Shown here piece by piece: positions 37,542-50,116 of a stretch of 64,000 bases of DNA. The notes under the pieces are model-generated. The model was given only the letters and a program-made list of their open reading frames with translations. It was not told where the DNA came from and did not search any database. The position numbers were made by a program, and so were the translations under genes. Source of the stretch: Ampullaceana balthica (lineage: Eukaryota > Mollusca > Gastropoda > Lymnaeidae); contig CALYLW010000053.1 in NCBI GenBank assembly GCA_944989445.1, forward strand, positions 522,501-586,500, in the 5' to 3' direction. Every line of letters starts with the position of its first letter. The first letter of the stretch is position 1.

Positions 37542-39419
37542 GGGGCCGTCCATAAATGACGTCACGCGATTTTTGCCGATTTTTTACCCCCTCCCCCCCC
37601 CTCGTCACGCGACGTCACAAAAACTTAGACCCCCCCTCTAAAATACGTCACAAATCTTTGACCCCCCCCAAAAAAAAATAACAAAGAAAAAAAAACAACA
37701 ACGTTATTTTCTATTTGAAAATAAGTATATTTCAAATCACTTTTATTGTCATTTAAGTATTTATTATTTATTTAGTGAAGATCTAAATTGTAATATCGTA
37801 ACCCGCGTGAATCATTTTTAAAAAACGTTTAACCGGCCTTCAGAAAACGAACTGTGTTAACATCCTTAGCTTATATTTTATTTTAATGAATACAAATTAA
37901 ACATTGACTATTGATCATCACGGTTAACGTCTTTGTTTAGAAAAAAAATTATTTAAAAATAACATTTTTAAAATGTATTTTTTAAAAATCCCTCAATTGA
38001 CTGACGGGCATCCCGTAAGACAGAGGTCGGCGAACAGAGGTAAATAACCTGAACTGCTGTCAACAAGGGAATTCTTGGGGGTAATGCAGACTCATTTGGG
38101 ACATATAACATCCACTACAATCCGCTAGATATATTAAAATACGTCATGTGTACGTGTACGCTTGGAACATATGCCCATTATTAAACAGGTTCCTTCCAGA
38201 AAATGCATTTTTTAAAAATTTGACAACTATGTAGATTTCTTACCTACGCACTATATGAAGACACCTAAATCTACCCTACTTTCATTTATATTGACACGAG
38301 TGACAATAATCTTAATCCACATGACTTGTCTTTATCACGTATCATTTCTGTGATATTTAAAATTAATGCCTTAAAAACTGAGCTAAGAAGAAAAGTTGTT
38401 TTGTTCTCCTCTCGAATTGCAATGTCAAGAATTTGATGCATTCAATAAAGTTAATGAATAATTGACTAATTTTAAATGGCCTCATTTACCATTATATCTA
38501 GAACAGTGCTTCTCATACTTTTTAGTATTGCGGACCAGCAGGAATTTTTTCCATTGTACCAGGGACCGGTGCACTATTTTCCCTGCACTGACAATTCTTT
38601 CTGTCCTTTTTTGAGAACATCTGCAGACCGGCAGCGGTTGGCCCACGGACTGGCATCGGTCCGCGGACCACCACTTTGAGAAGCACTGATCTAGAAGACT
38701 AGAATGGCCAGGGGCGTTTTATCAAAAACCATCGAACAATTATATCAAACTTAAAACGTTTTTAATTCTATCAAATAGATTCCCTCCCCCCTCCCCTTTT
38801 AAAGAAAAAGGATATTCCGTGTCGTTTTGACTTAAAACATCTACACATAATCCTATTCAAATCATTTTTGACACTTGTCATGCTTGTAAAACTCACCAGT
38901 AGCATTTTCGGGGGGGGAGGGGGTGCTAAAGACGCTCCCCCAAATCCCCGATACACGTGAGCAGGACCTAGAGTCTGGGGGGGGGTAAACGCATACATAA
39001 AATTGTATATTTTGTGGTAACGGGCATGAGAGAACCAAACGGAGCTGCAGTTAGATCACAAGTGCTTTGATGTCAACATCAGACGACGCAGTGTAACAAT
39101 TTCATATGTTATCTTGTGGATTCTCAAACTTAAGGATTACAATTAGATTTAATTTTCGTGTCTTGATAGCATACGCCAACCAGCGTCTGATGGCCTACCG
39201 ACCAGCACATTGAGAAGCACTGATTTTTTTTTAAAGAAAAAAAAAGTCATTCAATAAATTGTAAGCGACCAAATATTTCAGTGGAAGTTTTATTTAAAGT
39301 TACCCTTTGATGTGACGTCACATTTCTTCAACCCCCCTCCCTCCCCCTCGTCACGCAACGTCACACAAGTGTGACCCCCCTCCCCCCCTAGGTGCGTGAC
39401 GTCATTTATGGACGGCCCC
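37542..39419. mobile_element. 1.9-kb PIF/ISL2EU-like element
   Basis: Its ends GGGGCCGTCCATAAATGACG and CGTCATTTATGGACGGCCCC are a perfect 20-base inverted repeat, flanked by ATA on each side. It has C-runs, TGACGTCA near both termini and an internal stretch (37650-37830) like the inner MITE in reverse. A 185-bp hAT MITE is inserted at 38504. No transposase is recognised. Confidence 0.8.
38504..38688. mobile_element. 185-bp hAT-type MITE with perfect TSD
   Basis: It starts CAGTGCTTCTCATAC and ends TTTGAGAAGCACTG. Both flanks are ATCTAGAA (38496-38503 and 38689-38696). It is a close sister of the MITE at 1304. It lies inside the PIF-like element 37542-39419, so it is younger than that element. 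Confidence 0.92.
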
Positions 39420-40053
39420 ATATGCTTTCATGAGTGTCGTTATCACTAATTGTAGTGTTTGTAAAACAAAACAAACAAGATCGAGAAGAATGGAACCCTT
39501 TAATTTATGAATTTTATTGAGACTTTTGACAGTTTTAATATTAATATTGACCCCCATTTCCACTTGTTGTTTTGTTTGTTGATTTTTTGTTAGCTTGTTC
39601 ATTCTTACTATTACTAGTCATATCAGTCTTTTAACTAAGTACTACTACAAAACTATTTGAAGTATTTGTTTATTTTTACACTGACTCTTATTTAGTAAGT
39701 TAATAATACTAATATTGAAATATTGAAATTAATTATTGTTACTAAATTATTATTTCCTCTTAGACATAAATCTTAACAATGACAAGAAACTACAGTAAGA
39801 ACTTTTTTTATTATTGATCATAGTAACACCAACTTTTTAATTTCATTTTTTTCTTCTCCCCCTAAAGTTTCTACTTCTTGATTCTTGATCTAGTCTGCAG
39901 AAACATCCACTAAAACTACTAAAACAATTAATGTGATATATTAAATATCATTGATGAATCAAACTTAACTTTGCTGCTGTTATAACTGACTTAGAATTAT
40001 TATAATTTTTTTTAACTTAACATTTTTATTATCACTTTATGTAAAATAAGAAA
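39420..40053. other. gene-free stretch
   Basis: AT-rich, no recognisable gene or repeat. Confidence 0.5.
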
Positions 40054-40534
40054 AACCCGTAAAAAACCAAGTTTTTTACTATAAATCCTTTATGTACGAG
40101 AAGTAATTAAAAGAATGTTTATTAAAATACGCAGCGCCAGACCATCCAGAAATACAAAATTGCAGTTGTGTCGAAAAACATGTTTAATATAATGCGCACC
40201 GATCAGGAATATGTTTATAAAAAGAGCTGTCAATAAAATACGCACCTTATTGCGCGACAGAAAGGTTGTTCAATATAATACGCACCGCGACGCTCTATCT
40301 CAAAAAATAGCATGATACATAGCAATAAATAAAATAATCTAAAAAATCAATAATTTAATTACGGTACATGCGATCGATCTGAAATTTTGATACATTGTTT
40401 TTATCATCGGTACGAAACTGCCAGCAAAATTTCAGCTCGCTATCTTGCGAGCAAGTGGGTTAAAAATCGCACAAAAGTTTTGGCGACAAGGTCGGTCGGC
40501 CGCAGACACCACGAGTTAATATAAAGGATTTAAA
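40054..40534 (+). mobile_element. TAAATCC-type MITE, tandem copy 1
   Basis: From CCCGTAAAAAACC and CTATAAATCCTTTATGTACG to GAGTTAATATAAAGGATTTA. It shares GCGCACCGATCAGGAATATG, ACGCACCTTATTGCGCGACA and GGTACATGCGATCGATCTG with the copy directly downstream. Confidence 0.85.
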
Positions 40535-40540
40535 AAAACA

Positions 40541-41022
40541 ACCCGTAAAAAAACAAGTTTTTGACTATAAATCCTTTATGTATGAGACGTAACTAAAAGA
40601 ATGTTCATTATAATACGCAGTGCCAGACCATACAGAAATACAAAATTGCAGTTGTGTCGTAAAACATGTTTAATATAATGCGCACCGATCAGGAATATGT
40701 TTATAAAAAGAGTTGTCAATAAAATACGCACCTTATTGCGCGACAGAAAGGTTGTTCAATATAATAATAATACGCACCGCGACGCTCTATCACAAAAAAA
40801 TAGCATGATACATAGGATTAAATAAAATAATCTAAAAAATCAATAATTTAATTACGGTACATGCGATCAATCTGAAATTTTGATACATTGTTTTTATCAT
40901 CGCCACGAAACTGCTTGCTAAATTTCAGCTCGCTAGCTTACGAGAAAGTGGGTTAAAAATCGATCAAAAGTTTTGGCGACAAGGGCGGGTGCAGACACCA
41001 CGAGTTAATATAAAGGATTTTA
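40541..41022 (+). mobile_element. TAAATCC-type MITE, tandem copy 2
   Basis: A head-to-tail copy of 40054-40534, very similar throughout, with an extra AATAAT triplet repeat near 40763. Two near-identical MITEs separated by only a few bases suggest tandem duplication or insertion next to an existing copy. Confidence 0.85.
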
Positions 41023-41433
41023 AAAAGTATCCTTTCTTTAGAACAAAATGTTATTTTATTGGGGAGGGGCGGAAAACGGCAAGATAATTGAGGGTAAATA
41101 TATATATGATTATTAGGCTGCAACTTTCACACATTTCGCCGTTTCATTTTATTTCCCACTTTGAGATTGGAGGGGAAACCATCACAAGAGAAAAAAATCT
41201 CTACATTTCGCTCATAGATTCGTAGTAAATCTTAGTATTAGGTAAGTAGTGTAACCCAAATAATGTAATCTAACTGACTAACTGATACGTAGAACGTCAA
41301 ATTAAAACAGGATTTCTCCCTTACATTTACATTTACTTTTACATTCCAATAAAAATAATTACCGCTTATCATTTTGTAAGTATAAAGAAAGTCTAATCTA
41401 CATGCCTTTATTTGTGTGTTTGATTGAAGATAG

Positions 41434-41540
41434 GGTAATCCTGCAGTTGGTTTCAACAAGTATATATTATTTCACAGCGAAATTTTAATTTTCTCGCCAG
41501 AAAATTCATTCTGCTATGCAAGAAATGACGCAGAAAAACC
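41434..41540 (+). mobile_element. Mutator-like arm fragment
   Basis: GGTAATCCTGCAGTTGGTTT, TATTATTTCACAGCGAAA and TTTTCTCGCCAGAAAA match the outer end of the left arm at 61966. The inner part of the arm is missing. Confidence 0.6.
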
Positions 41541-41707
41541 TTTTTGTTTACGTTTGCACGTCTAAATAAATAATAATATACGAGGGAAAAGTATGTAAGT
41601 AACAAACAATATAAAATAATAAATTGGCAGTATTTATTATAAAGTCAATTGAGTCATTTAATAAATATTATCCAATAACAAAAGGGTTAAAAAAGTTAAA
41701 AAAAATA

Positions 41708-41762
41708 AATGATTCCCCAGCTGAAAATCGAACCCTGTACCACCAGTTAAAGTACGCCTAAT
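41708..41762 (-). repeat. tRNA-like fragment
   Basis: On the minus strand GGGTTCGATTTTCAGCTGGG carries a B-box-like GGTTCGATT, preceded by AACTGGTGGTAC. It looks like the end of a tRNA-derived SINE head; no complete cloverleaf can be drawn. Confidence 0.4.
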
Positions 41763-41955
41763 ATTAATAGTATGTAACAGGCACATATAGTCTCGAGCTT
41801 CTGATTGATGATTGAAAGATGTTCTGGATTTTTTAGTAGTGCTTGACTTATTGATTGTTTTTTTTCTGTTTGGATGTACACCATCGACTGCTGCTTTGGT
41901 GGAGCTAAGATTTTCGTCACTCCGGTCTTAAGTCTTAAGCCTAAGCTTTGCTGTT

Positions 41956-42465
41956 TTGGATGATTTTGGTAGCAATTATTCATGCCATATACGGCTGGCA
42001 GTTTCAGCCATCTTTGTTATTGTTGCTGTTATGATACATCTCTCGTGGAGTTTGTGGACATGGTTAGCAGCACGCCCTGAGAACACAAAGGTAGGCGATC
42101 TGTGCAGTTACACACTGGGTATCATCTACTCTACTATGTATGATTCCTGATTGCCAAGTGTACGCACTTGAACTTGATCTCATGTGTAACATTAAAGAAC
42201 CGTTCATTGACAAGATGCTTCCCAGAGGCATATCTGCAATGGGGATGAGGAAAAGTGGTGACAGATATTTTCACATCGCAACAGACGATGCTTGGCTGCC
42301 CCACTTTACCAGAGTATTGAAATTTTTACATCATGTTGTGTATGTTTAGGAATATTAAGAGTGCAATATCTTTTGTAAAATTGTTGGAAATGTTTGTAAA
42401 GTGCTTTGAGTTTGAGCTCAGTCATAGGCTAGTGGTTTTTGCTATATAAATGTACACAATAAATA
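41956..42465 (+). repeat. unclassified SINE-like unit
   Basis: The 3' part, TGTAAAGTGCTTTGAGTTTG then GCTATATAAATGTACA and AATAAATAAATA, has the form of a common SINE/RTE-type 3' end. The 5' part is less AT-rich than its surroundings. Two short open frames (41956-42150 and 42140-42349, overlapping) match nothing I know. A gene fragment cannot be ruled out. Confidence 0.4.
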
Positions 42466-43461
42466 AATAAATATATGTATACATATATAACTATTATAAC
42501 TATAATATACTATATTTTTAGCACTATTATTATTTATTAATATTTAAAAGGGTGGGATGAGCTTCAGAAAACAAAGTAACTAATGAGCTCCTGATGCAGC
42601 GGTCTCATTTCAATACTTGATTTTATTGATCATTTATTAGGTGGAGTATTAGGAATTTATTTTCACTGAGCAATTAATCTATGGGCTGAAGTGAAATGAA
42701 ATGTCAGAAAAAGTAGGCACCGCTTGTCTAGAACTGGCGGCTCTACCAGAGGGATAAAATAACTTTATAATAACTAATTAAGTTGCTAGTTAGGGGCCTG
42801 GCAATATAACTATTTGAGCTCTTGACTCTTACCATTGAATCAGTAGCTTCTTAATCTTGCACTGTCCTTCATTGACCATGGCCTTTTCAAATATTGAAAA
42901 ATGACTTTATAATTTATTTTAAATAGTAACCTACTTAGTGAACAAATTACATTTATTATTTTTTTCAAGGCTTAGATTTAAAGTATTTGTTTATTATTTA
43001 TTATAAGGACAAATATATATAAATGGTAGGTATGTGTGGGAATAATTTAAGGATCCTGATGTTTCATTTTTTTATGGTGGCAATGAGCTCAATAAGAATG
43101 ATGCCTAGAAGACTTATCACTTAAACCCTAAAGCCATAAAGTGAGGAAGGTTTTGATCAAGGTTTTGCAGAAATTCCAATGAAGTAAATTGAGCCATAGC
43201 ACCAGGGCTTTGAACCCTAGAATGAAAGCTTTGCCTTAGTAAATCATCCATTCATAGCCATACAATGTTGATGAGTGCCTCCTCACACACGTCTAACCAC
43301 CTATTTTATGAGTTTTATTGCCATGCAGCTTGATTTTTAAATGAATAGTCAGGGTTTTAAACACATGATCTTTTTCATACTTACGAGGTGCATGTAAAAT
43401 AGGGTATAAAATAGCTGTATTAATCATGCAATCTTACCTTTGAATCTATACTCTGTTTCAG
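42466..43461. other. gene-free stretch upstream of the lipase
   Basis: No coding is seen. Because an acceptor (TCTGTTTCAG) precedes 43462, part of this is probably the first intron of the lipase, with a non-coding first exon further upstream that I cannot place. Confidence 0.45.
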
Positions 43462-46400
43462 ACTTGCCAGCTGTTTCTGAAGCGTAAATAGAATGTTGGT
43501 TAAGGTCAGTTTGGGACAGTTATGTATTTTCATTACAAGTTCAATATGTATTATCCAAGCTACTCAAAATCCAACACACAACAATGTGTTGGAAATGGTC
43601 AGAAACAAATATGCAAAAAACAATGAAAATCCCATCCTTGGAAGTGAACGTCTCATGTCAGTATCAACTGTAGGTATTCACCTTGATCCTGATGCTAACA
43701 AAAATTTGGTAAGTTAATGGTCATAATAAAATAAATGATATGTTTAATAATTGTAAAACTAGTTATAAATATCTTTACTACTACTACTTAAACATAATGT
43801 TACTTCTCACAAACTAAAATAAATGTGTTGGAAAAACTATTTAATATACACTTCAGACAATACATTTTGGAATTTCCTTAGACTTAGCTGGCACTTATTT
43901 TTTATTTATCAGACAGAATTAATTTTAAGTCAAGGGTACCCATCAGAAACATACACTGTCGAGACCATTGATGGGTTCTTACTAGATTTGCATCGCATAC
44001 CTCATGGCAGAAAAGGTTCACAATTTAGCTACAGAAAAAACAGCAAAGGTGTTGTTTATCTTCAGCATGCTCTTCTCTCAAGTGCATGTGACTGGGTTTT
44101 GAATTTTGCTGATGACAGTCTTGGTAAGTTAACTATTGAATATTTTGATAGGCCTTTATCTTTTCTTATATACTACAGATGCTCCTTCTATACAGAAGAT
44201 TATTGCGTCCTACTTATCCATGGCTAATGTCTAGTCTTTCATTTATATTTAGAGTTTTGAAAGTTGATAATGTGTTGGTTTTTCCGGTTTGTTCAAACAA
44301 CACATTCCACATTTAATTCCAGAAGGGAAGAGGGAGAGTTAGTGTTTTTTTTGGGAATGAAACAAGAAAATTGTTTTTATCCTTATCTGAGTGTTGTATT
44401 ATGTTGTCGTTGCGTGGTAATCCCAAGTTAGAATTTATTGGCTTAGGTAATATTACTTCTTTGCTCTTTGTTCTTCAATCCTTCAGTATTTATAGGTTAT
44501 ATTACTCTTGTCAGACTCACCTGTCAGTTGGGAATATTCACCAGTTATGAATTTTGCAGGTCTTTCATAAAATGTTTCTATTTTATCTATGTTTTCGTAG
44601 ATAGATGGGTCCCATACAGATGATGCATATTCTAGTATAGGTTTGACTTATGTAAAGTAGCATTTTAGTTTTATGTTCTTATTGTGTTTGTAAAAGCTTC
44701 TCTTTATGAAAAATAAAATTTTGTTGGATTTTTTATATGATTTCATTAATATGTGTATGCCATGACTATTTTTCTATCATTATTACTCCTAATTACTTTG
44801 CATCTTTATTTTAGATTAGCTATTTTCCATGAATGTAATAATTTTAATTAATTTTTTTAATATTTTTCTTTGATACTCAGTTGACACTTTTCTGGGTGGA
44901 AAGACATTCTCCAATTAGTTTCCCTTTTTTAAAATTCATCTAGGTACTTTTGTAAGATTTCACTTTCTTGTGCTGCATTTATTGTCCTAATGGATTATAC
45001 AATCATCATCATATAAACTAACTCTTGTTCCGATTGTTGAGAAAACTATTTTTGGAAATAAGGAAGAGTAGGGGAGGTCTAGAACTGTCCCTTCTGGAAA
45101 TCCTGAGTTTACTGTTATTGGTGTTGAATTAGATCCAATATTTATTAGTTTGCTCTCTTCCTAATCCAGGATATCATAATGTGAAGGACCAGAGATCCCA
45201 ACAAATTTAATTATTTTTTTAAAAAGTAAACAATGGTGAAATTTATAAAATGCTTTTGGGAATTCAAGTAATATAATATTGTATCTATTTGATTATTATT
45301 CTCTCTTTTATCTCCTTTTCTAAAAAGGAGTGTCACAATAGCATGTTTCAAAATCCTGGGGTATTTTTTCTAATTATGTGACTAAATATCGGTGGGGAAG
45401 GAACATCAATCCTGGTTTAGAGAGGCTTGAAAAAGTACTTCAAGGATTTGGACAGTTCATTGTTTAGTTCTTTGAGCAATCTAGCTGGTAATTCATTTGG
45501 AACAGAAGCTGTGTTTGTTTTTAACTTAGTTAGGAGCTTTTTTCTGCCCTTTTATCTCCAGTTATATTACTTATTTCTTCTATTTTATTTAATTTTTTCT
45601 GAAAAGTCCTTCTCATCTGAGATTGAAAATGCTGATGCGGCTTATGTGTTGAGGATGTTAGCTTTGGTATTACTAATAATAATAATATTGTCATTATATG
45701 TTTTATTTTTTGAGCTTTTTAGTAAGGCTGTTCCCATGGGTTCCATTTTTTAAAAATAAAAGACCAAAATTTGTTATTGTTGTCTTTAGTAATTAAATTG
45801 TCTACATATACATTTTGGAGATTTCTGCTAAGCTTTTGTGTTAAGTGATTAATTTTTAAGTATCTTTTGTGCATTCATTTTAAATTAGTAGCTTTAATTT
45901 TTCAAATAAACTTTTTGTTAATTTGCAAAGTGTTTTTAATTTAGCATTTAACCAGCATTTGTTGATGTTGATTGTTTTAATGTTTGTTTTGTTGGCACAA
46001 ACTCATGTTTTATTGTTATTAGTAATAGCTTTTTTAAAAAAATAGATTTCCAAATATCTTCTACTGGGTTATTTGTGTTGTAGTCACTTAGAATTTTTTT
46101 TAAAGCTTGCAGTTGCTTGGTGTAAGTTTGTTATATTAGTTTATTCCAGAGATAAATAAATGAGTGCATTAGGTTTCTAGAATATTTGTGCATTTACTCT
46201 GTTATTTATTCTATATCATGATTTGAGAGTCCATGGATTATTTCATATTCTATAACTGCTTGTTAAAAATAAATAAATTATACTCTTTTTCCAAGTAGCT
46301 TTTTAACAGGTAATTCTTTAAAAAAATTATTAAATATCAAAATATGCATTATTACTTAAATTTACCGTATGGCTACATGAAAATTAGTAATAATCTTATC

Positions 46401-49400
46401 TTGTTTTTTTTTACTGCTATTGAAAGTTAATATTTTCTTAGAGTATTGTATGAGCTTGATTGGAGAGGAAGAGTATTCTCATTCTTTTAACTAAAGTTAA
46501 AATTTTAAGCTTGTATTAATTTGGAATGAATACTACTCTTGAATATAGCTAAGCTATGTTGAACTATATATAGTTTGAACTATTTCAAATCTAATAATTT
46601 AAAAAAAAATTTTTCTGGAAAGGACTTTATTAATAAACATGCCACCCCTTCACCCCCATTTAAGGATTTATATTAGCTGATGCTGGATACGATGTTTGGA
46701 TGGGAAACTCAAGGGGAAATACTTACTCTCGAAAACATGCCACCTTAAAACCAGATGATCCTAAGTTTTGGGAACTGGAGGTAATAACAAATAAAGATTA
46801 TAGTACATGTACTAAAGCTTTTAACAATTCTTTTGATTTCAATTATTAGGAAAATTTTCTCAAATACCATAAATTATAGGAAGAAGCTTCACACCAAGTA
46901 AATTCAGATTGTATTTTAATGATTTTTAAGTTAACTAATGTTAACTATTTTTCCAAAATTTGTTATGAAAATATATGCTAAATCATTCAGAGAAAGAAAT
47001 TTTTATCAACATTTTCAGTTTTGATGAGATGGCTAAATATGATGTGCCAGCGTTTTTAGATTTTATTTTGAATGAAACTGGTGAGACCTCTATTTACTAC
47101 ATTGGTCATTCACAAGGAACGACAATGGCATTCGCCTTATTCTCTCAACGTCCAGATATTAGGAAAAAGGTTTGTTCTGGCCCTAAGTCTCAAAACCAAG
47201 TTTTAAATAAGATGTACACCTTTTTTATTTTAGTCACTACATTTAAAAATAAACCATATAATATTAGGATGTTTAATGAGAGTAACTTCACTAAATTATC
47301 TTAAAATTATTTTAAGACATTCATTTATTTGGGTTTAACCTTAATAGTCTGTTAATCACCTTTCGCCTCTTTTTATATTATTGTTCGTAGAAATTTTAAG
47401 CAGACAATTAAAAAAAAATCGGGCTTCTCAATAAATAATTTGTTTAAAATATCTCCCTTAAAAAAACAAACAAAAAACAGCTTGTTTTTCTACATTTTTT
47501 TGCATAGATCAAACTTTTTGTGGCATTAGCACCAGTGGCTCATATCAATTATATCAAGTCACCCATTAAATATCTGGCACAGTTTCCAGACCAGGTATGA
47601 CTGAATGTTTGAAATTTATTAGTTTTATGTTTACAAGATTTGTGTGCACAGGATACTTTATAATATTCTTTTGTTTTACTTAATGAATGTTGATGCAGTC
47701 AATACAGTATTAATATATTTTAAACATAATGTGATAAATTGGAAGATTTGTTTGTATTTAAGATAATTTTAAATAATCACTGAAATAAGCAGGAGTAACA
47801 TTATTGTGATCATTACAAATAATTTTTATTAGATGCCAAGCAAATTAAAATGCTTCAAAGTAAAATATCAACTTCTTACAACTCGAAATTTCAGTATGTG
47901 TTTTAATAAGCGTCCGATTTTAATTTCCTATTAGCTCTTGTATGACACTTTTGGACGTCAAGATTTTCTCCCAAACAATGAGATCCTCAAGTTTCTTGTA
48001 GATACATTTTGTGGGGATGTCCTTACAAGATGGGTGTGTTACAATCAACTCTTCTTATTTAGTGGATTTGACCTTTCAAACCTTAATCAGGTACCCTTGG
48101 CATGAATTATTAAATGTAGTGAAAATGATTATTTTTAATACTTGTTAATACCGTGACTTTAGAGAAGATTAAAAATTTTTTTTATTTGAAATATTAAATA
48201 CAATCCATATTTAAATTAACAATTTTAAAAAAAAATTGAAAACTTGATTTCTAACTTCTAAATTTTCTCAATAAAGCCTGAATGAAAGAAAAATTCTAAC
48301 CGCACCCTTTTAAATTCATCATGTATTTTTTTTAAAGAGTCGTCTGCAGGTGTATATGAACCATTCTCCAGCTGGAGTGTCTACCAAAGATATGGTGCAC
48401 TTTGCTCAGGTATTTTGTGCTTGCTTTAGTACTCATTTACTGGTGATTAGTTTATGTTAAGGGACTCAGTTATAAAGGTTTCTGACATTGTAGGTTGTAT
48501 TGTAAAAAAATAAGATTTCAGATCCATTTTCCTTCTGCTGCATTTAAAAAAATTGTTTTTTTCCTGAAGGTGGGATTTTTAAAAATTGTAATAATTATTT
48601 TATTTTTGTAGGTAAAAATGTTTGTAATTTATGTTGGAAAAAATACCAATCCAATAATTTCAGATGTATAGAGAACAAAAGTTTATGATGTACAATTTTG
48701 GATCCGCAAAAGAAAATGAAAAATACTATAACCAGGTAATAATGTTTATTTATCAAGGATTAGATATAGCTTATATTTCATTGGCAGGTTGTCATATAAA
48801 TCTTTAAAATAAGTGAACATTTTCGCAATACCAACATTCTATTATCAGTAAGTTTGCTAATGGTATTAGGAACTAATTGATTTTCTAAATTGTATATTTT
48901 TAAAATGTTAATTTTTTTTAAAGTAGCGACACTTGATTTTTTCTTTCTTTTTCCTTGTCATTCTTTCAAAGTTAGGTTATACATTTTAAATTGTATGAAT
49001 ATTGATCTTTCTTGACAGACTGATCCACCAACGTATGATCTGACTCAAGTGGATGTTCCAGTTGTTGCTTTTACTTCAACCAATGACTGGCTTGCTGATC
49101 CTCAGGTATTTTATTTAAGACTTACTTCACTCTGCTGCTCATTTTACCTTTATAATTTCTATAGATTTTAAAGATTATTTCAAAGAGTTATAAATAAACA
49201 TAAACAATCGATCTGAATTCTAGTCTCTATATTCATATATAATCTTTGCTCTGTGATTTTGCAGGAATTGAATGTTGAATAGTTTTAAAACAATACATCC
49301 CAATGAAATTTTATTATAATTTTATTTTATTTTATTTTTTTAATTTAAGTAATGAGTTAAATTATTAACCCCCACCCTAAATGTAAATAAAGAAATGATG

Positions 49401-49810
49401 AAATTTTATATCCTTACATTTCTTATTTTTTAATTTGTGTGTTGAAAATTGTATAATGGAGAATGTTAAAGTAGCTTTACTAAACATTCATTGAAGTAGC
49501 ACTCTTAATTTGGTAGTTTTCTTTTGTGCGGCTTTTGATCAAAGCTGCCAAACATGCATACAGAACTATAATTATGATTATAGTTAAATGTTTAATGTAA
49601 TGTCTGATCTTCATATTTGTAACAGTAGTTGATACACCTTGTAATTTTTATATTTTATATTCCCAGGACGCTGTAGAGTTGTTCAAGACTCTGCCTAACC
49701 TGAAGGCTAAATATGAAATACAAGGCTGGAATCACATTGATTTTACTTGGGGCATGGACGCAGCCAAGGAATGTTATGGCACAATTTTGGAATGGCTGGC
49801 TCAATTTTAA
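43462..49810 (+). CDS. acid lipase, gastric/lysosomal type (ten coding exons)
   Basis: This is a secreted or lysosomal AB-hydrolase lipase that cleaves acylglycerols or cholesteryl esters. Coding exons: 43493-43708, 43913-44123, 46665-46780, 46993-47169 (start uncertain), 47508-47594, 47935-48090, 48338-48409, 48664-48735, 49019-49105 and 49667-49810. The exon at 43462 begins after an acceptor, so the 5' leader is spliced. The product is about 445 residues, near the family's 400-430. The N-terminus ([14 protein letters not shown]) is a signal peptide. Family motifs: [42 protein letters not shown] and the nucleophile elbow GHSQG. The catalytic Asp is in [10 protein letters not shown] and the His in [13 protein letters not shown]. 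The oxyanion motif, usually LQHGLL, reads LQHALL. All junctions keep frame except the fourth acceptor, where the best-looking site (TTTTCAG, 47012-47018) would give an immediate stop. Intron 2 carries an antisense LINE. Confidence 0.9.
44166..46140 (-). mobile_element. degenerate L2/CR1-like LINE in lipase intron 2
   Basis: Read on the minus strand it runs from the linker after the endonuclease ([33 protein letters not shown]; about 46100-45740) into reverse transcriptase ([19 protein letters not shown], about 45500). It continues to the C-terminal block [15 protein letters not shown] (about 44610-44655) and [18 protein letters not shown]. Many stops and frame changes make it inactive, and the 5' end is truncated. 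The 3' end is the hairpin tail 44178-44209 followed by a short non-poly(A) tail. Its orientation opposes the host gene. The clade is inferred from motif style and the tail. Confidence 0.8.
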
Positions 49811-50110
49811 GAAGTCAAATCAAATGGCTCATTTATTGTTTATAAAGTTATTTTATAAATTCAATCTAAAATTGCACATACAGTTAAATGAAATTTATAT
49901 AGTTTTTTTTTATAGCTATAATGACCAATACAGCATTGTATATGTGTCATTAACTTGAAGATAAACTTGAAAATTGTGTAAAGAAAATAGATAGCACATT
50001 TATCTATCATGTTCATTTTGTTGAAAAGAACTCAATTCAAAAGAATAGTAGTTTTAGTGGAATATTGAATTCAGGTCTTGACTTTCAATGTTATCTTTAT
50101 TATGTTTGTC

Positions 50111-50116
50111 ATTAAA
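50111..50116 (+). terminator. possible lipase poly(A) signal ATTAAA
   Basis: It lies 300 bases after the lipase stop codon. A canonical AATAAA follows at 50602-50607. Either or both could serve. Confidence 0.3.

Noticed and set aside
45427..45753. Plus-strand open frame of 108 codons in the lipase intron
   Set aside because: It lies antisense to the LINE reverse transcriptase remnant and has no motif of its own.
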